A stretch of 17,761 nt of DNA. Origin: Prevotella sp. GTDB taxonomy: Bacteria; Bacteroidota; Bacteroidia; Bacteroidales; Bacteroidaceae. The stretch lies in NCBI GenBank assembly GCA_021636625.1, contig JAJWLX010000067.1, positions 1 to 17,761 of the forward strand, written 5' to 3'. The position numbers were made by a program, and so were the translations under genes. Of the stretch, positions 6,211 to 13,374 are shown in pieces (within the stretch, counting starts at the first letter, position 1; the number at the start of each line of letters is the position of its first letter). The notes under the pieces were generated by a model. It was not told the origin of the DNA, made no database searches, and worked only from the letters and a program-made list of their open reading frames with translations.

Positions 6211-7493
6211 ATAAACGAATATTGCAATTAGCGGTACCGTCGATAATATCCAATATCACGGTACCGCTTTTGGGTTTGGTAGATGTCGCCATCGTCGGAC
6301 ATATCGGCGATGCAGCGTATATCGGAGCCATTGCCGTGGGATCGATGCTCTTCAATGTCATCTACTGGCTCTTCGGATTTCTGAGGATGGGAACCAGCGG
6401 AATGACCTCGCAGGCTTTGGGCAGGAGAGATTTTGCCGAGGTGGTGAGACTCCTGATTCGCTCCCTGGGCATTGGCGTGGGGATAGGACTCCTCTTCTTT
6501 ATCCTTCAGCGATGGATTATCGGATGCGGATTGTGGGCGATGTCGCCAGAGGCGGATGTCGTGGAACTGGCTCGCAGATACTGCTATGTCTGCATCTGGG
6601 GAGCTCCCGCCGTGCTCGGACTCTATGGATTCACGGGCTGGTATATCGGTATGCAGAACACGCGCATTCCGATGGTGGTATCGCTCTCTCAGAATGTGGT
6701 GAACATCGTAGCCTCTCTGGTGCTCGTCTTCGTCTGCAGGATGACGGTAGAAGGTGTGGCACTCGGAACGGTCATCGCCCAATGGTGGGGATTCCTGATG
6801 GCATGCGTGCTCTATCGGCTCTACTATCGCCGGCTGGGCAAGTATGATTATCGCCAGCATCTCTTTGATTCCGAACCGCTGAAGCGGTTTTTCTCCCTGA
6901 ACAGCGACATTTTTCTCCGTACTGTATGTCTGGTGGCTGTAAACCTCTTCTTTACGGCAGCCGGTTCCCGCGAGAGTACGCTGGTGCTGGCAGTGAATAC
7001 CCTGCTGATGACGCTCTTTACCATCTTCTCTTATTTCATGGATGGTTTTGCGTATGCGGCAGAGGCTTTGAGCGGCAAGTATTATGGAGCCGGGAATAGG
7101 GAGGCGTTCCGGGAAGTGGTAAAGCGGACGATGGGTTTCGGCGTCGTGGTGGCGATTCTTTTCACCTTATTATATATAGTGGGTGGAGAAAACTTTCTCT
7201 CTTTGCTGACCAGCGACAAGCAGGTGGTGGCGGCAGCGGGAGCGTATCTGGGATGGGCGGTGCTTATTCCGCTGGCAGGTATGTCGGCATTTGTCTTCGA
7301 TGGTATCTTTGTGGGCATCACCCAGTCGAAGTCTATGCTTTGTTCCACCGCTGTAGCTTCTGCTTCATTCTTCGGAATGTATTTCGCCCTTCATCCTTTG
7401 TTGGGCAATCACGCCCTGTGGCTTGCCTTTATTCTCTACCTCGTTTTGAGGGGTATCGTATTATTCGTCATTTACCGTAGAAAACTGCGGTAA
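6207..7493 (+). CDS. MATE family efflux transporter (DinF/NorM-like)
   Basis: Inner-membrane exporter of the MATE family, expected to push out cationic drugs or metabolites using a Na+ or H+ gradient. The 428-residue product is very hydrophobic with about 12 membrane segments. The N terminus (LAVPSIISNITVPLLGLVDV, then GHIG) is the conserved MATE TM1 pattern, and MGTSGMTSQALGRRD the TM2-TM3 loop. A second-half repeat begins near FSLNSDIFLRTVCL (about 230-245). Length (428) is at the short end of the family (about 440-460). The start is GTG at 6207: it places the conserved PSIISN motif at the usual distance and no ATG precedes it in frame. Likely co-transcribed with trpS, though no functional link is evident. 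The substrate is unknown. Confidence 0.9.
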   Translation: MNKRILQLAVPSIISNITVPLLGLVDVAIVGHIGDAAYIGAIAVGSMLFNVIYWLFGFLRMGTSGMTSQALGRRDFAEVVRLLIRSLGIGVGIGLLFFILQRWIIGCGLWAMSPEADVVELARRYCYVCIWGAPAVLGLYGFTGWYIGMQNTRIPMVVSLSQNVVNIVASLVLVFVCRMTVEGVALGTVIAQWWGFLMACVLYRLYYRRLGKYDYRQHLFDSEPLKRFFSLNSDIFLRTVCLVAVNLFFTAAGSRESTLVLAVNTLLMTLFTIFSYFMDGFAYAAEALSGKYYGAGNREAFREVVKRTMGFGVVVAILFTLLYIVGGENFLSLLTSDKQVVAAAGAYLGWAVLIPLAGMSAFVFDGIFVGITQSKSMLCSTAVASASFFGMYFALHPLLGNHALWLAFILYLVLRGIVLFVIYRRKLR

Positions 7494-7502
7494 ATGACGA
7501 AT
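7463..7502 (+). terminator. 18-bp hairpin overlapping the MATE stop codon
   Basis: ATTCGTCATTTACCGTAG (7463-7480) pairs with CTGCGGTAAATGACGAAT (7485-7502) across an AAAA loop: 18 bp with a single wobble. The stop codon TAA (7491-7493) lies in the 3' arm, so the last coding bases form half of the hairpin. Only a broken T run (TGTGTTTT) follows. It probably ends or protects the trpS-MATE transcript. Confidence 0.75.
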
Positions 7503-7690
7503 TGTGTTTTAATGGGATATAATACTAGAAATAATGCACATTCTTCTCGAAAAATTGCACACTTGAAATATTGTGTGCGCATTTTATGGAAAAACTACAT
7601 TAATTTAGTTTAAAACTTACGCTTTTATTCTTTTTCTTAGCATAATTTTCGTACTTTCGCAGAATAAAACTTTAAAATATATAGAGTAAA
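7503..7690 (+). other. intergenic region before the oxidoreductase operon
   Basis: 188 bp of A+T-rich DNA. It contains a dyad GCACAC ... GTGTGC around 7556-7579 and a promoter-like -7 box near its right end. I see no gene in it. Confidence 0.5.
7652..7659 (+). promoter_or_regulatory. likely -7 box for the TPR-oxidoreductase operon
   Basis: TACTTTCG resembles TAnnTTTG with one mismatch, 31 bases before the TPR gene ATG. The spacing matches the purB and trpS promoters in this window. Confidence 0.5.
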
Positions 7691-7870
7691 ATGACAGCAG
7701 AAGAGTATTATCAGGAAGGAAATGCCTGGCGAAAGCAAGGCGACTTCAAGCGTGCCCTCGACAGCTATATGGAGGCGATAGCTCTCGATCCGGAGAGTCC
7801 TGCCGTGGCAGCCAAGGAGATGCTGGATGATATCATGAGCTTTTATTGCAAAGACTACTACAATCCATAA
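7691..7870 (+). CDS. small single-TPR protein (59 aa) leading the 2-oxoacid oxidoreductase operon
   Basis: A 59-codon gene, ATG at 7691 to TAA at 7868-7870. The product is one tetratricopeptide unit: GNAWRKQGDFKRALDSYMEA followed by IALDPESPAV (about residues 10-39) has the usual W/G/Y/A/A/P TPR positions. A helix AAKEMLDDIMSFYCKDYYNP closes it. There is no signal peptide or membrane segment. It follows the only promoter-like box of this region and is 69 bases from the ferredoxin gene in the same direction, so it is probably the first gene of the operon. A role in assembling or stabilising the oxidoreductase is a guess from position. That this is a real gene is supported by the TPR pattern and consistent codon use. 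Confidence 0.85.
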   Translation: MTAEEYYQEGNAWRKQGDFKRALDSYMEAIALDPESPAVAAKEMLDDIMSFYCKDYYNP

Positions 7871-7939
7871 CAACCGACATGTGGACAGCAGGAGCTTTGT
7901 TTACTCCAAGGGTAAAGATAATTAGTAAGAAATTAGAAT

Positions 7940-8170
7940 ATGAGTAAGATTAAAGGGGCTATTGTAGTCGACACCGGGCGTTGCAAGGGATGCTCGCTCT
8001 GTGTGGAGGCGTGTCCTCAGCATGTCATCGCATTGGCAGAGAAAAAAGTCAATGTGCATGGTTACCGTTATGTAGAGGCAGTTGTACCTGATGCGTGTGT
8101 TGGTTGCACTTCGTGCGCCATCGTGTGTCCGGACGGCTGTATCACAGTTTATCGTAAGAAGGAGGACTAA
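7940..8170 (+). CDS. korD: 2x[4Fe-4S] ferredoxin, delta subunit of 2-oxoacid:ferredoxin oxidoreductase
   Basis: Carries electrons from the catalytic subunits to free ferredoxin. The 76-residue protein has two full 4Fe-4S motifs: Cys15, 18, 21 and 25 followed by Pro, and Cys53, 56, 59 and 63 followed by Pro, the classic 8-iron ferredoxin pattern. A short spacer (KKVNVHGYRYVEAVVPDA) lies between. It sits 3 bases upstream of the alpha subunit gene. The order delta-alpha-beta-gamma is the same as oorDABC of Helicobacter pylori, which encodes 2-oxoglutarate:acceptor oxidoreductase. The symbol reflects this order and is not proof of substrate. Confidence 0.92.
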   Translation: MSKIKGAIVVDTGRCKGCSLCVEACPQHVIALAEKKVNVHGYRYVEAVVPDACVGCTSCAIVCPDGCITVYRKKED

Positions 8171-8173
8171 ATA

Positions 8174-9256
8174 ATGGCAAATCAGGAAGTTACATTAATG
8201 AAAGGCAATGAGGCGATAGCCCATGCCTGTATCAGATGTGGTGCGGATGGCTTCTTCGGCTATCCTATCACACCTCAGAGTGAGATTATAGAGACGCTGG
8301 CTCTGCTCAAGCCTTGGGAGACATCGGGTATGGTGGTTCTCCAGGCAGAGAGTGAGGTGGCGGCTATCAATATGGTTTATGGTGGCGCCGGCGCCGGTAA
8401 GCGTGTCATCACTACCTCATCCAGTCCGGGTGTGGCTTTGATGCAGGAGGGTATCTCCTATATGGCAGGTGCTGAGATTCCGGGTGTCATCGTCAACGTG
8501 CAGCGTGGCGGTCCGGGACTGGGTACCATCCAGCCATCTCAGAGTGACTATTTCCAGGCTACCCGCGGCGGTGGTAACGGCGACTACAATGTCATCGTGC
8601 TGGCTCCTGCTTCTGTTCAGGAGATGGCAGATTTTGTGGATCTTGCCTTCACCCTCGCCTTCAAGTACCGTAACCCGGCGATGATTCTGAGCGATGGTGT
8701 GATCGGACAGATGATGGAGAAGGTGGTTTTGCCACCTATGAAACCTCGTCGTACCGAGGAGGAGATTGCCAGGGAGTGTCCTTGGGCTACCATCGGTCGT
8801 CCCAAGAGTCGCCCGGTCAACATTATGACCTCTCTCGAACTCAAGCCAGAGGTAATGGAGGAGCGCAATCTCGCCCTTCAGGCGAAGTATCAGAAGATTC
8901 GTGACAACGAAGTAAGATATGAGATGGAGCAGATGGAGGATGCCGACTATGTAATCGTAGCCTTCGGTAGTGCGGCACGTATCGCCGAGAAGAGCATCGA
9001 GAGTGCGCGTGAGCAGGGCATCAAGGTTGGATTGTTCCGTCCTATCACCCTCTGGCCTTTCCCTGAAAAGGAGATTCATGAACTCGCCAAGACCAAGAAG
9101 GGCATTCTGGTTGTAGAGATCAATGCAGGTCAGATGGTTCAGGATGTGCGACTGGCTGTGAATGGTCAGACTCCTGTGGAGCACTTTGGTCGTCTGGGCG
9201 GTATCGTACCGGAGCCGGAGGAAATCGTTGAAGCATTAAAGAAGTTAATAAAATGA
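8174..9256 (+). CDS. vorB: 2-oxoacid:ferredoxin oxidoreductase alpha subunit (VorB/KorA type)
   Basis: Large subunit of the anaerobic enzyme that interconverts a 2-oxoacid plus CoA with acyl-CoA and CO2, using ferredoxin. The 360-residue protein begins with the conserved pyrimidine-binding domain: KGNEAIAHACIRCGADGFFG then YPITPQSEI (about 9-40). GGPGLGTIQPSQSDYFQATRG (about 112-132) and LSDGVIGQMMEKV (about 172-184) are typical of VorB/KorA. The C-terminal transketolase-like domain has FRPITLWPFPEKEI (about 294-307). It overlaps the beta gene by ATGA (9253-9256), so translation is coupled. Homologues are annotated as 3-methyl-2-oxobutanoate dehydrogenase VorB or 2-oxoglutarate oxidoreductase KorA. 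In Bacteroidales a 2-oxoglutarate role is plausible, but the substrate cannot be read from sequence. Confidence 0.93.
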   Translation: MANQEVTLMKGNEAIAHACIRCGADGFFGYPITPQSEIIETLALLKPWETSGMVVLQAESEVAAINMVYGGAGAGKRVITTSSSPGVALMQEGISYMAGAEIPGVIVNVQRGGPGLGTIQPSQSDYFQATRGGGNGDYNVIVLAPASVQEMADFVDLAFTLAFKYRNPAMILSDGVIGQMMEKVVLPPMKPRRTEEEIARECPWATIGRPKSRPVNIMTSLELKPEVMEERNLALQAKYQKIRDNEVRYEMEQMEDADYVIVAFGSAARIAEKSIESAREQGIKVGLFRPITLWPFPEKEIHELAKTKKGILVVEINAGQMVQDVRLAVNGQTPVEHFGRLGGIVPEPEEIVEALKKLIK

Positions 9257-10017
9257 ATGATATAATTTCACCAGAGAATCTGGTATATAAGAAGCCTACG
9301 CTGATGAACGATACCCCGATGCACTATTGCCCGGGCTGTTCGCATGGCGTAGTTCATAAGCTCGTTGCCGAGGTCATCGAGGAGATGGGCATGGAGGATA
9401 AGACAGTGGGCGTTTGTCCGGTGGGCTGTGCCGTCTTCGCTTACCGCTATTTGGATATCGACTGGCAGGAGGCTGCCCATGGCCGTGCACCTGCTGTGGC
9501 TACGGGCATCAAGCGTCTGTGGCCAGACCGTCTCGTCTTCACCTATCAGGGTGATGGCGACCTGGCGTGCATTGGTACCTGCGAGACCATCCACGCCCTG
9601 AACCGTGGCGAGCATATTGCCATTATCTTCATCAACAATGCCATCTATGGTATGACGGGTGGACAGATGGCTCCAACCACCCTGTTGGGTCAGAAGACCG
9701 CCACCTGTCCTTATGGACGAGAGGCTGATCTTCATGGTTATCCACTGAACATCACCGAACTTGCCAGCCATCTGCAGGGTACCTGCTACGTAACCCGCCA
9801 GAGTGTGGAGACCGTGGCAAGCATCAAGAAGGCAAAGAAGGCAATCCGCAAGGCTTTCGAGGCAAGTATGCAGGGCAAGGGTTCCAGCCTGGTAGAAATT
9901 GTTTCTACCTGCAACAGCGGCTGGAAGCTCTCACCTGTTGAGGCAAACAAGTGGATGGAAGAGAATATGTTTAAGCAGTATCCTAAGGGTGACCTGAAGG
10001 ATACAACAAATTTGTAA
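9253..10017 (+). CDS. korB: 2-oxoacid:ferredoxin oxidoreductase beta subunit (thiamine diphosphate-binding)
   Basis: Binds thiamine diphosphate and the proximal iron-sulfur cluster of the 2-oxoacid oxidoreductase. In the 254-residue protein the TPP motif is GDGD at 100-103, completed by the FINNAIYGMTGG segment at 126-137, where the paired Asn residues bind the diphosphate-Mg. Cysteines for the cluster include CPGC (26-29) and CPVGC (55-59). LGQKTATCPYG follows at about 144-154. The start ATG overlaps the end of the alpha gene by 4 bases. The gamma gene follows after 5 bases. Length and motifs match the Kor/Vor beta family closely. Confidence 0.94.
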   Translation: MNDIISPENLVYKKPTLMNDTPMHYCPGCSHGVVHKLVAEVIEEMGMEDKTVGVCPVGCAVFAYRYLDIDWQEAAHGRAPAVATGIKRLWPDRLVFTYQGDGDLACIGTCETIHALNRGEHIAIIFINNAIYGMTGGQMAPTTLLGQKTATCPYGREADLHGYPLNITELASHLQGTCYVTRQSVETVASIKKAKKAIRKAFEASMQGKGSSLVEIVSTCNSGWKLSPVEANKWMEENMFKQYPKGDLKDTTNL

Positions 10018-10022
10018 GAACA

Positions 10023-10571
10023 ATGAAGACAGAAATCATTATATCCGGTTTTGGTGGTCAGGGCGTCCTTTCGATGGGAAAGATCCTGGCTTACTCAGGA
10101 CTGATGGAGGACAAGGAGGTGACCTGGATGCCTGCTTACGGACCGGAGCAGCGTGGCGGTACTGCCAATGTAACGGTCATCGTGAGCGACAGCCGCATCT
10201 CTTCGCCTATCCTGAGCCATTACGATGTAGCCATCGTGCTCAATCAGCCATCGCTCGATAAGTTTGAGCCGAAGATCAAGCCAGGCGGCATCCTGATTTA
10301 TGATGGTTATGGCATCATGAATCCACCTCAGCGCAAGGACATCACCGTTTATCGCATCGATGCGATGGACAAGGCTGCCGAGATGAAAAACTCTAAGGTG
10401 TTTAACATGATTGTTTTGGGCGGACTGCTGAAGGTTTGCCCAGTGGTGAGCACCGATGGTTTGAACAAGGCACTCTTCAAGTCGTTGCCAGAGCGCCATC
10501 ATAACCTGATTCCACTGAATATGAAGGCTGTGGAAGAGGGTATGAAAATCATCGAGAAAGTAGAACGATAA
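10023..10571 (+). CDS. korC: 2-oxoacid:ferredoxin oxidoreductase gamma subunit
   Basis: Small catalytic-domain subunit, thought to place CoA and hold the complex together. The 182-residue product has the family's glycine-rich start ISGFGGQGVLSMGKIL (about 7-22) and the MPAYGPEQRGGTANVTV segment (about 37-53), a hallmark of the gamma domain of pyruvate/ketoisovalerate oxidoreductases. The gene begins 5 bases after the beta gene, so it belongs to the same transcript. With the ferredoxin, alpha and beta genes it makes a complete four-subunit enzyme. The symbol follows the delta-alpha-beta-gamma order and is tentative. Confidence 0.93.
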   Translation: MKTEIIISGFGGQGVLSMGKILAYSGLMEDKEVTWMPAYGPEQRGGTANVTVIVSDSRISSPILSHYDVAIVLNQPSLDKFEPKIKPGGILIYDGYGIMNPPQRKDITVYRIDAMDKAAEMKNSKVFNMIVLGGLLKVCPVVSTDGLNKALFKSLPERHHNLIPLNMKAVEEGMKIIEKVER

Positions 10572-10585
10572 GTTTTAAAATAGTA

Positions 10586-10620
10586 CGCTAAGTTAGAGAC
10601 AATAGGTCGATAGCTTAGCG
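10586..10620 (+). terminator. weak hairpin after the oxidoreductase operon
   Basis: CGCTAAG (10586-10592) pairs with CTTAGCG (10614-10620) over 7 bp, with a partly structured 21-nt interior. No T run follows, so it may be a 3' end stabiliser or a partial terminator. GH20 starts 31 bases later without a recognisable -7 box. Confidence 0.4.
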
Positions 10621-10651
10621 GACTGATATTAATCATTTATAGATAAGCCGT

Positions 10652-12661
10652 ATGACTAAAAAATCCAACTATCTATTATCCCTTTTCGGGGCATTATTGC
10701 TTGCATCTCCGATTCAGGCTCAGAACCTGTTGCCAAAACCGCAGCAGGTTACGATGGGCAAGGGCGTGTTTAACACCAGCGACGGTGTGAAAGTAGAAAA
10801 CCAGGTAGGCGCTGATGCTGAGAACATCTATACCAAGGCATGGAATGCCAAGGTGAACGATGCTGCCAAGCGGGTGGTGAAGTTCACCAAGCTTGCCAAC
10901 GCCTCTTCGCCGGAAGCATACAAGTTGCATGTGGCAACTGATGCCATTGAAATCTGTGCCGCCAGCAGCGAGGGTTTCCTCCGTGCCTGGCAGACCATGG
11001 AGCAGCTTACTACCAAGAAGGGCATCGCATGCTGCGACATCGTGGATGCACCTGCCTACAAGTGGCGTGGCTTGATGCTCGATGTTTCCCGTCATTTCTT
11101 CCCTATTTCCTTCCTCAAGAAGCAGATTGATGTGATGTCGGAGTATAAGTTCAACCGTCTCCATATCCATCTGACCGATGCTGCCGGATGGCGCATTGAA
11201 ATCAAGCGTTATCCTCGACTCAACAACTTTGCCGCCTGGCGTTCGGGTAAATTGTGGAAAGACTGGAATGCCAATGGCAACAAGTATCTGGAGCAGGGCA
11301 GTGAGGGTGCCGAGGGTGGTTACTATACCCAGGATGAACTTCGCGATCTGGTGAAATATGCTGCCGAGCGTGGCATCACCATCGTTCCGGAAATCGAGAT
11401 GCCGGGTCATTCAGAGGAGGTGCTTACTGCCTATCCAGAGTTATCCTGTACCCATGAGCCATACAAGCAGGCAGATTTCTGTCCGGGCAATATCGGAACC
11501 TACGATTTCCTGGAGAATGTCTTGAAAGAGGTGATGGATATCTTCCCTTCTCATTACATTCATGTGGGTGGCGATGAGGCTGCCAAGAAGTCATGGGGAA
11601 GTTGTGCCCTCTGTCAGAAGAAGATGAAGGAGCTGGGCATCGACCATGTGGATGGATTGCAGGCTCATCTGATTTCCCACATGGGCAAGTTCCTGAACGA
11701 GCATGGCAGACAGCTCGTGGGATGGGACGAGGTGATTGCCGGAAATCTCTCCAAGAATACCACCGTGATGGTTTGGCGTGGCACCGAACTGGCACACGAG
11801 GCGATCAAGCATGGCTATGATGTAGTGATGTCGCCGGGAGCTTACTGCTACTTCGATATGTATCAGGATGCGCCGGGCACCCAGCCTGTGGCAAATGGCG
11901 GTTTCATTCCTACCGAGAAGGTGTATAGCTACGTGCCGGGAAACGATCTTCCAGAGGCAGAGCGCAATATGATTACGGGTGTTCAGGCGAACCTCTGGAC
12001 CGAGCATATTCCTACTCCAGAGTATGCCGAGTATATGCTTTATCCTCGTGCCTTGGCTCTGGCTGAGATAGGATGGAACGGAACCAAGACCAAGAACTAT
12101 CCTGAGTTCAAGACCCGTGCCTTGGCGCAGGTGGAACATCTGAAGGCTGAAGGCGTAAATCCATTCGAGCTGAAGAAGGAGATAGGTGAGCGCAAGGAGA
12201 AGATGAAGCCGGTGCAGCACAAGGCTGTGGGTGCCAAGGTTACCTATAACCATTCTTACAACCGCTATTATCCGGCAGCTGGTGAACAGACGCTGGTGGA
12301 TGGCAATATGGGCGGTTGGGCTCATGGCGACGGTCGCTGGCAGGGCTTTATCGGCAAGGATTGCTTCGATGTAACCATCGACCTCGGTAAAACTACCAAG
12401 ATCAGCAGCGTAGGCACCGACTTCATGCAGAGCAGCGGTCCTGAGATTTTCTATCCTTCTCAATATACGGTATCAGTTAGTGAGGATGGCAAGAACTTCA
12501 CCCAGGTATTCGACAAGAAGTATGAGTCGAGCAAGGAGCCGATTCTGGACTTCAAGACACTTGCTTGGAAGGGTAGCAAGACAGCCCGCTATATCCGTGT
12601 TCAGGCGAAGCCAAGCAGCTTCGGCGGCTGGCTGTTTGTTGATGAGATAATCGTGAAATAA
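10652..12661 (+). CDS. secreted GH20 beta-N-acetylhexosaminidase with C-terminal F5/8 (discoidin-like) domain
   Basis: Removes terminal beta-linked GlcNAc or GalNAc from host or dietary glycans, in the periplasm or at the cell surface. The 669-residue product starts with a signal peptide (residues 1-23, KK then a hydrophobic stretch, cleavage near QAQ). A GH20b-type domain follows (about 24-125). The catalytic barrel (about 128-490) contains KWRGLMLDVSRHFFP, HLTDAAGWRIEIK, PEIEMPGHSEE and HVGGDEAAKKSWG. Asp308-Glu309 is the catalytic pair of substrate-assisted GH20 enzymes. From about 529 a galactose-binding/discoidin domain runs to the end (DVTIDLGKT ... ARYIRVQAK), probably for sugar binding. 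Length and architecture are normal for Bacteroidetes. No SusC/SusD genes are beside it. Just after its stop, in the same frame, begins an esterase relic. Confidence 0.95.
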   Translation: MTKKSNYLLSLFGALLLASPIQAQNLLPKPQQVTMGKGVFNTSDGVKVENQVGADAENIYTKAWNAKVNDAAKRVVKFTKLANASSPEAYKLHVATDAIEICAASSEGFLRAWQTMEQLTTKKGIACCDIVDAPAYKWRGLMLDVSRHFFPISFLKKQIDVMSEYKFNRLHIHLTDAAGWRIEIKRYPRLNNFAAWRSGKLWKDWNANGNKYLEQGSEGAEGGYYTQDELRDLVKYAAERGITIVPEIEMPGHSEEVLTAYPELSCTHEPYKQADFCPGNIGTYDFLENVLKEVMDIFPSHYIHVGGDEAAKKSWGSCALCQKKMKELGIDHVDGLQAHLISHMGKFLNEHGRQLVGWDEVIAGNLSKNTTVMVWRGTELAHEAIKHGYDVVMSPGAYCYFDMYQDAPGTQPVANGGFIPTEKVYSYVPGNDLPEAERNMITGVQANLWTEHIPTPEYAEYMLYPRALALAEIGWNGTKTKNYPEFKTRALAQVEHLKAEGVNPFELKKEIGERKEKMKPVQHKAVGAKVTYNHSYNRYYPAAGEQTLVDGNMGGWAHGDGRWQGFIGKDCFDVTIDLGKTTKISSVGTDFMQSSGPEIFYPSQYTVSVSEDGKNFTQVFDKKYESSKEPILDFKTLAWKGSKTARYIRVQAKPSSFGGWLFVDEIIVK

Positions 12662-12908
12662 TACGCCCTGAACCAACGGTCACCGGCCGAAGGGAAAGTC
12701 ATCATGTGTGTAGGTCAGGGAGCCTGGGAGGAAGAACTGCTTTACAGTACCCGTCAGATGGATGCCTTGCTCAAGGAGAAGAATGTCCCTGCCTGGGTAG
12801 ACTACTGGGGGGCATGACGTAGATCATGACTGGGCTTGGTGGCGCAAGCAGATTGTTTATTTCATGCAGCATCTTCTGACTGATTCAGAAGTGGACTATG
12901 TTATTTAG
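12662..12908 (+). pseudogene. decayed C-terminal part of an alpha/beta-fold esterase, frameshifted
   Basis: Reading from just after the GH20 stop gives a coding-like frame with KVIMCVGQGAWEEELLYST (from about 12695) and RQMDALLKEKNVPAWVDYWG. In a run of six G (12807-12812) the frame shifts; one G fewer gives GHDVDHDWAWWRKQIVYFM and a stop at 12906-12908. The CGQGAWE ... PAWVDYWG.DV.HDW.WW..Q. pattern is that of the C-terminal third of the Bacteroidetes putative-esterase family, as I remember it. The N-terminal two thirds, including the nucleophile region, are missing and there is no start codon of its own. Both losses argue for a pseudogene rather than a sequencing slip, although the G run could be an error. 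Confidence 0.75.
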
Positions 12909-12917
12909 GAAATTGAT

Positions 12918-13061
12918 ATGATTGAAATTAGACATATTGAAGAGAAGGACCAGCAACAGTTGGCTGCCATATATGAACGTCATGGCTTCAGGCATATTCC
13001 TCTGCGCCTTGGTGACTCAGGACATACCGCCACCACTATATTTATGGTCAAGGAGTTGTAG
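12918..13061 (+). pseudogene. GNAT acetyltransferase with most of its middle deleted, in frame
   Basis: A 47-codon frame, ATG at 12918 and TAG at 13059-13061. The first 18 residues (MIEIRHIEEKDQQQLAAI) look like the beta1-alpha1 start of a GNAT N-acetyltransferase. The rest (YERHGFRHIPLRLGDSGH, then TATTIFMVKEL) is the beta6-beta7 end of the same type of protein (LYE.LGF ... SGH ... M.KEL). About 100 residues between them, including the acetyl-CoA-binding R/QxxGxG/A loop, are absent, so it cannot be an active acetyltransferase. The frame is intact across the junction, so a small protein could still be made. It keeps its terminator at 13116. Confidence 0.75.
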
Positions 13062-13115
13062 GACAACGTCTGCGAATGTTGCCTCTTTAAATCACAACTG
13101 CAAAATAGAATCTCC

Positions 13116-13161
13116 AGAGAGAAATCGAGTAGCTTATGCTCCTTGATTTCTCTCTTTTTTT
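13116..13161 (+). terminator. strong intrinsic terminator after the GNAT relic
   Basis: AGAGAGAAATC (13116-13126) pairs perfectly with GATTTCTCTCT (13145-13155), with a smaller inner helix around loop TTAT (AGC/GCT), and is followed by seven T residues. It most likely ended the original acetyltransferase transcript. Confidence 0.9.
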
Positions 13162-13170
13162 GTTTTGTTT

Positions 13171-13295
13171 GATCAATTAAGTGACGTTTGGGATTTCAAA
13201 TTAACCGTTATTGTGATGCCTTGCGATGATGGGAAGCAACAGATGAGTGGAAAAACTGGGATATAGAAAATGGTGATGATTACTTTATTCACTGA
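13171..13295 (+). pseudogene. unidentified coding-like remnant with a frameshift
   Basis: Two short frames look like protein. DQLSDVWDFKLTVIVMPCDD (13171-13230) leads into a second frame beginning WEATDEWKNWDIENGDDYFI at 13230 and ending in TGA at 13293-13295. Joining them needs one frameshift near 13230. Neither has a start codon of its own. I do not recognise the family. It fits the neighbouring decay but could be chance. Confidence 0.3.
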
Positions 13296-13325
13296 GATCT
13301 GCAGGATATTTGGCAGTTGCTTGTT

Positions 13326-13348
13326 GAATTCGCGGAATTCGCGCGAAT
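13326..13348. repeat. tandem GAATTCGCG pair forming a small hairpin
   Basis: GAATTCGCG occurs twice in a row (13326-13343). ATTCGCG (13328-13334) can also pair with CGCGAAT (13342-13348) across 7 bases. It lies 27 bases before the first 33-bp repeat. Confidence 0.6.
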
Positions 13349-13374
13349 GAAAAGAGTGTTAAAAGCGTTAAAAC

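Noticed and set aside
12922..13146. 74-residue plus-strand frame
   Set aside because: It lies in another frame over the GNAT remnant and runs into the terminator. The GNAT frame from 12918 has family-like ends.
13247..13260. Possible extra copy of the 33-bp repeat core (GTGGAAAAACTGGG)
   Set aside because: It is 128 bp from the first repeat, off the 33-bp phase, and lies within a coding-like remnant (DEWKNWD).
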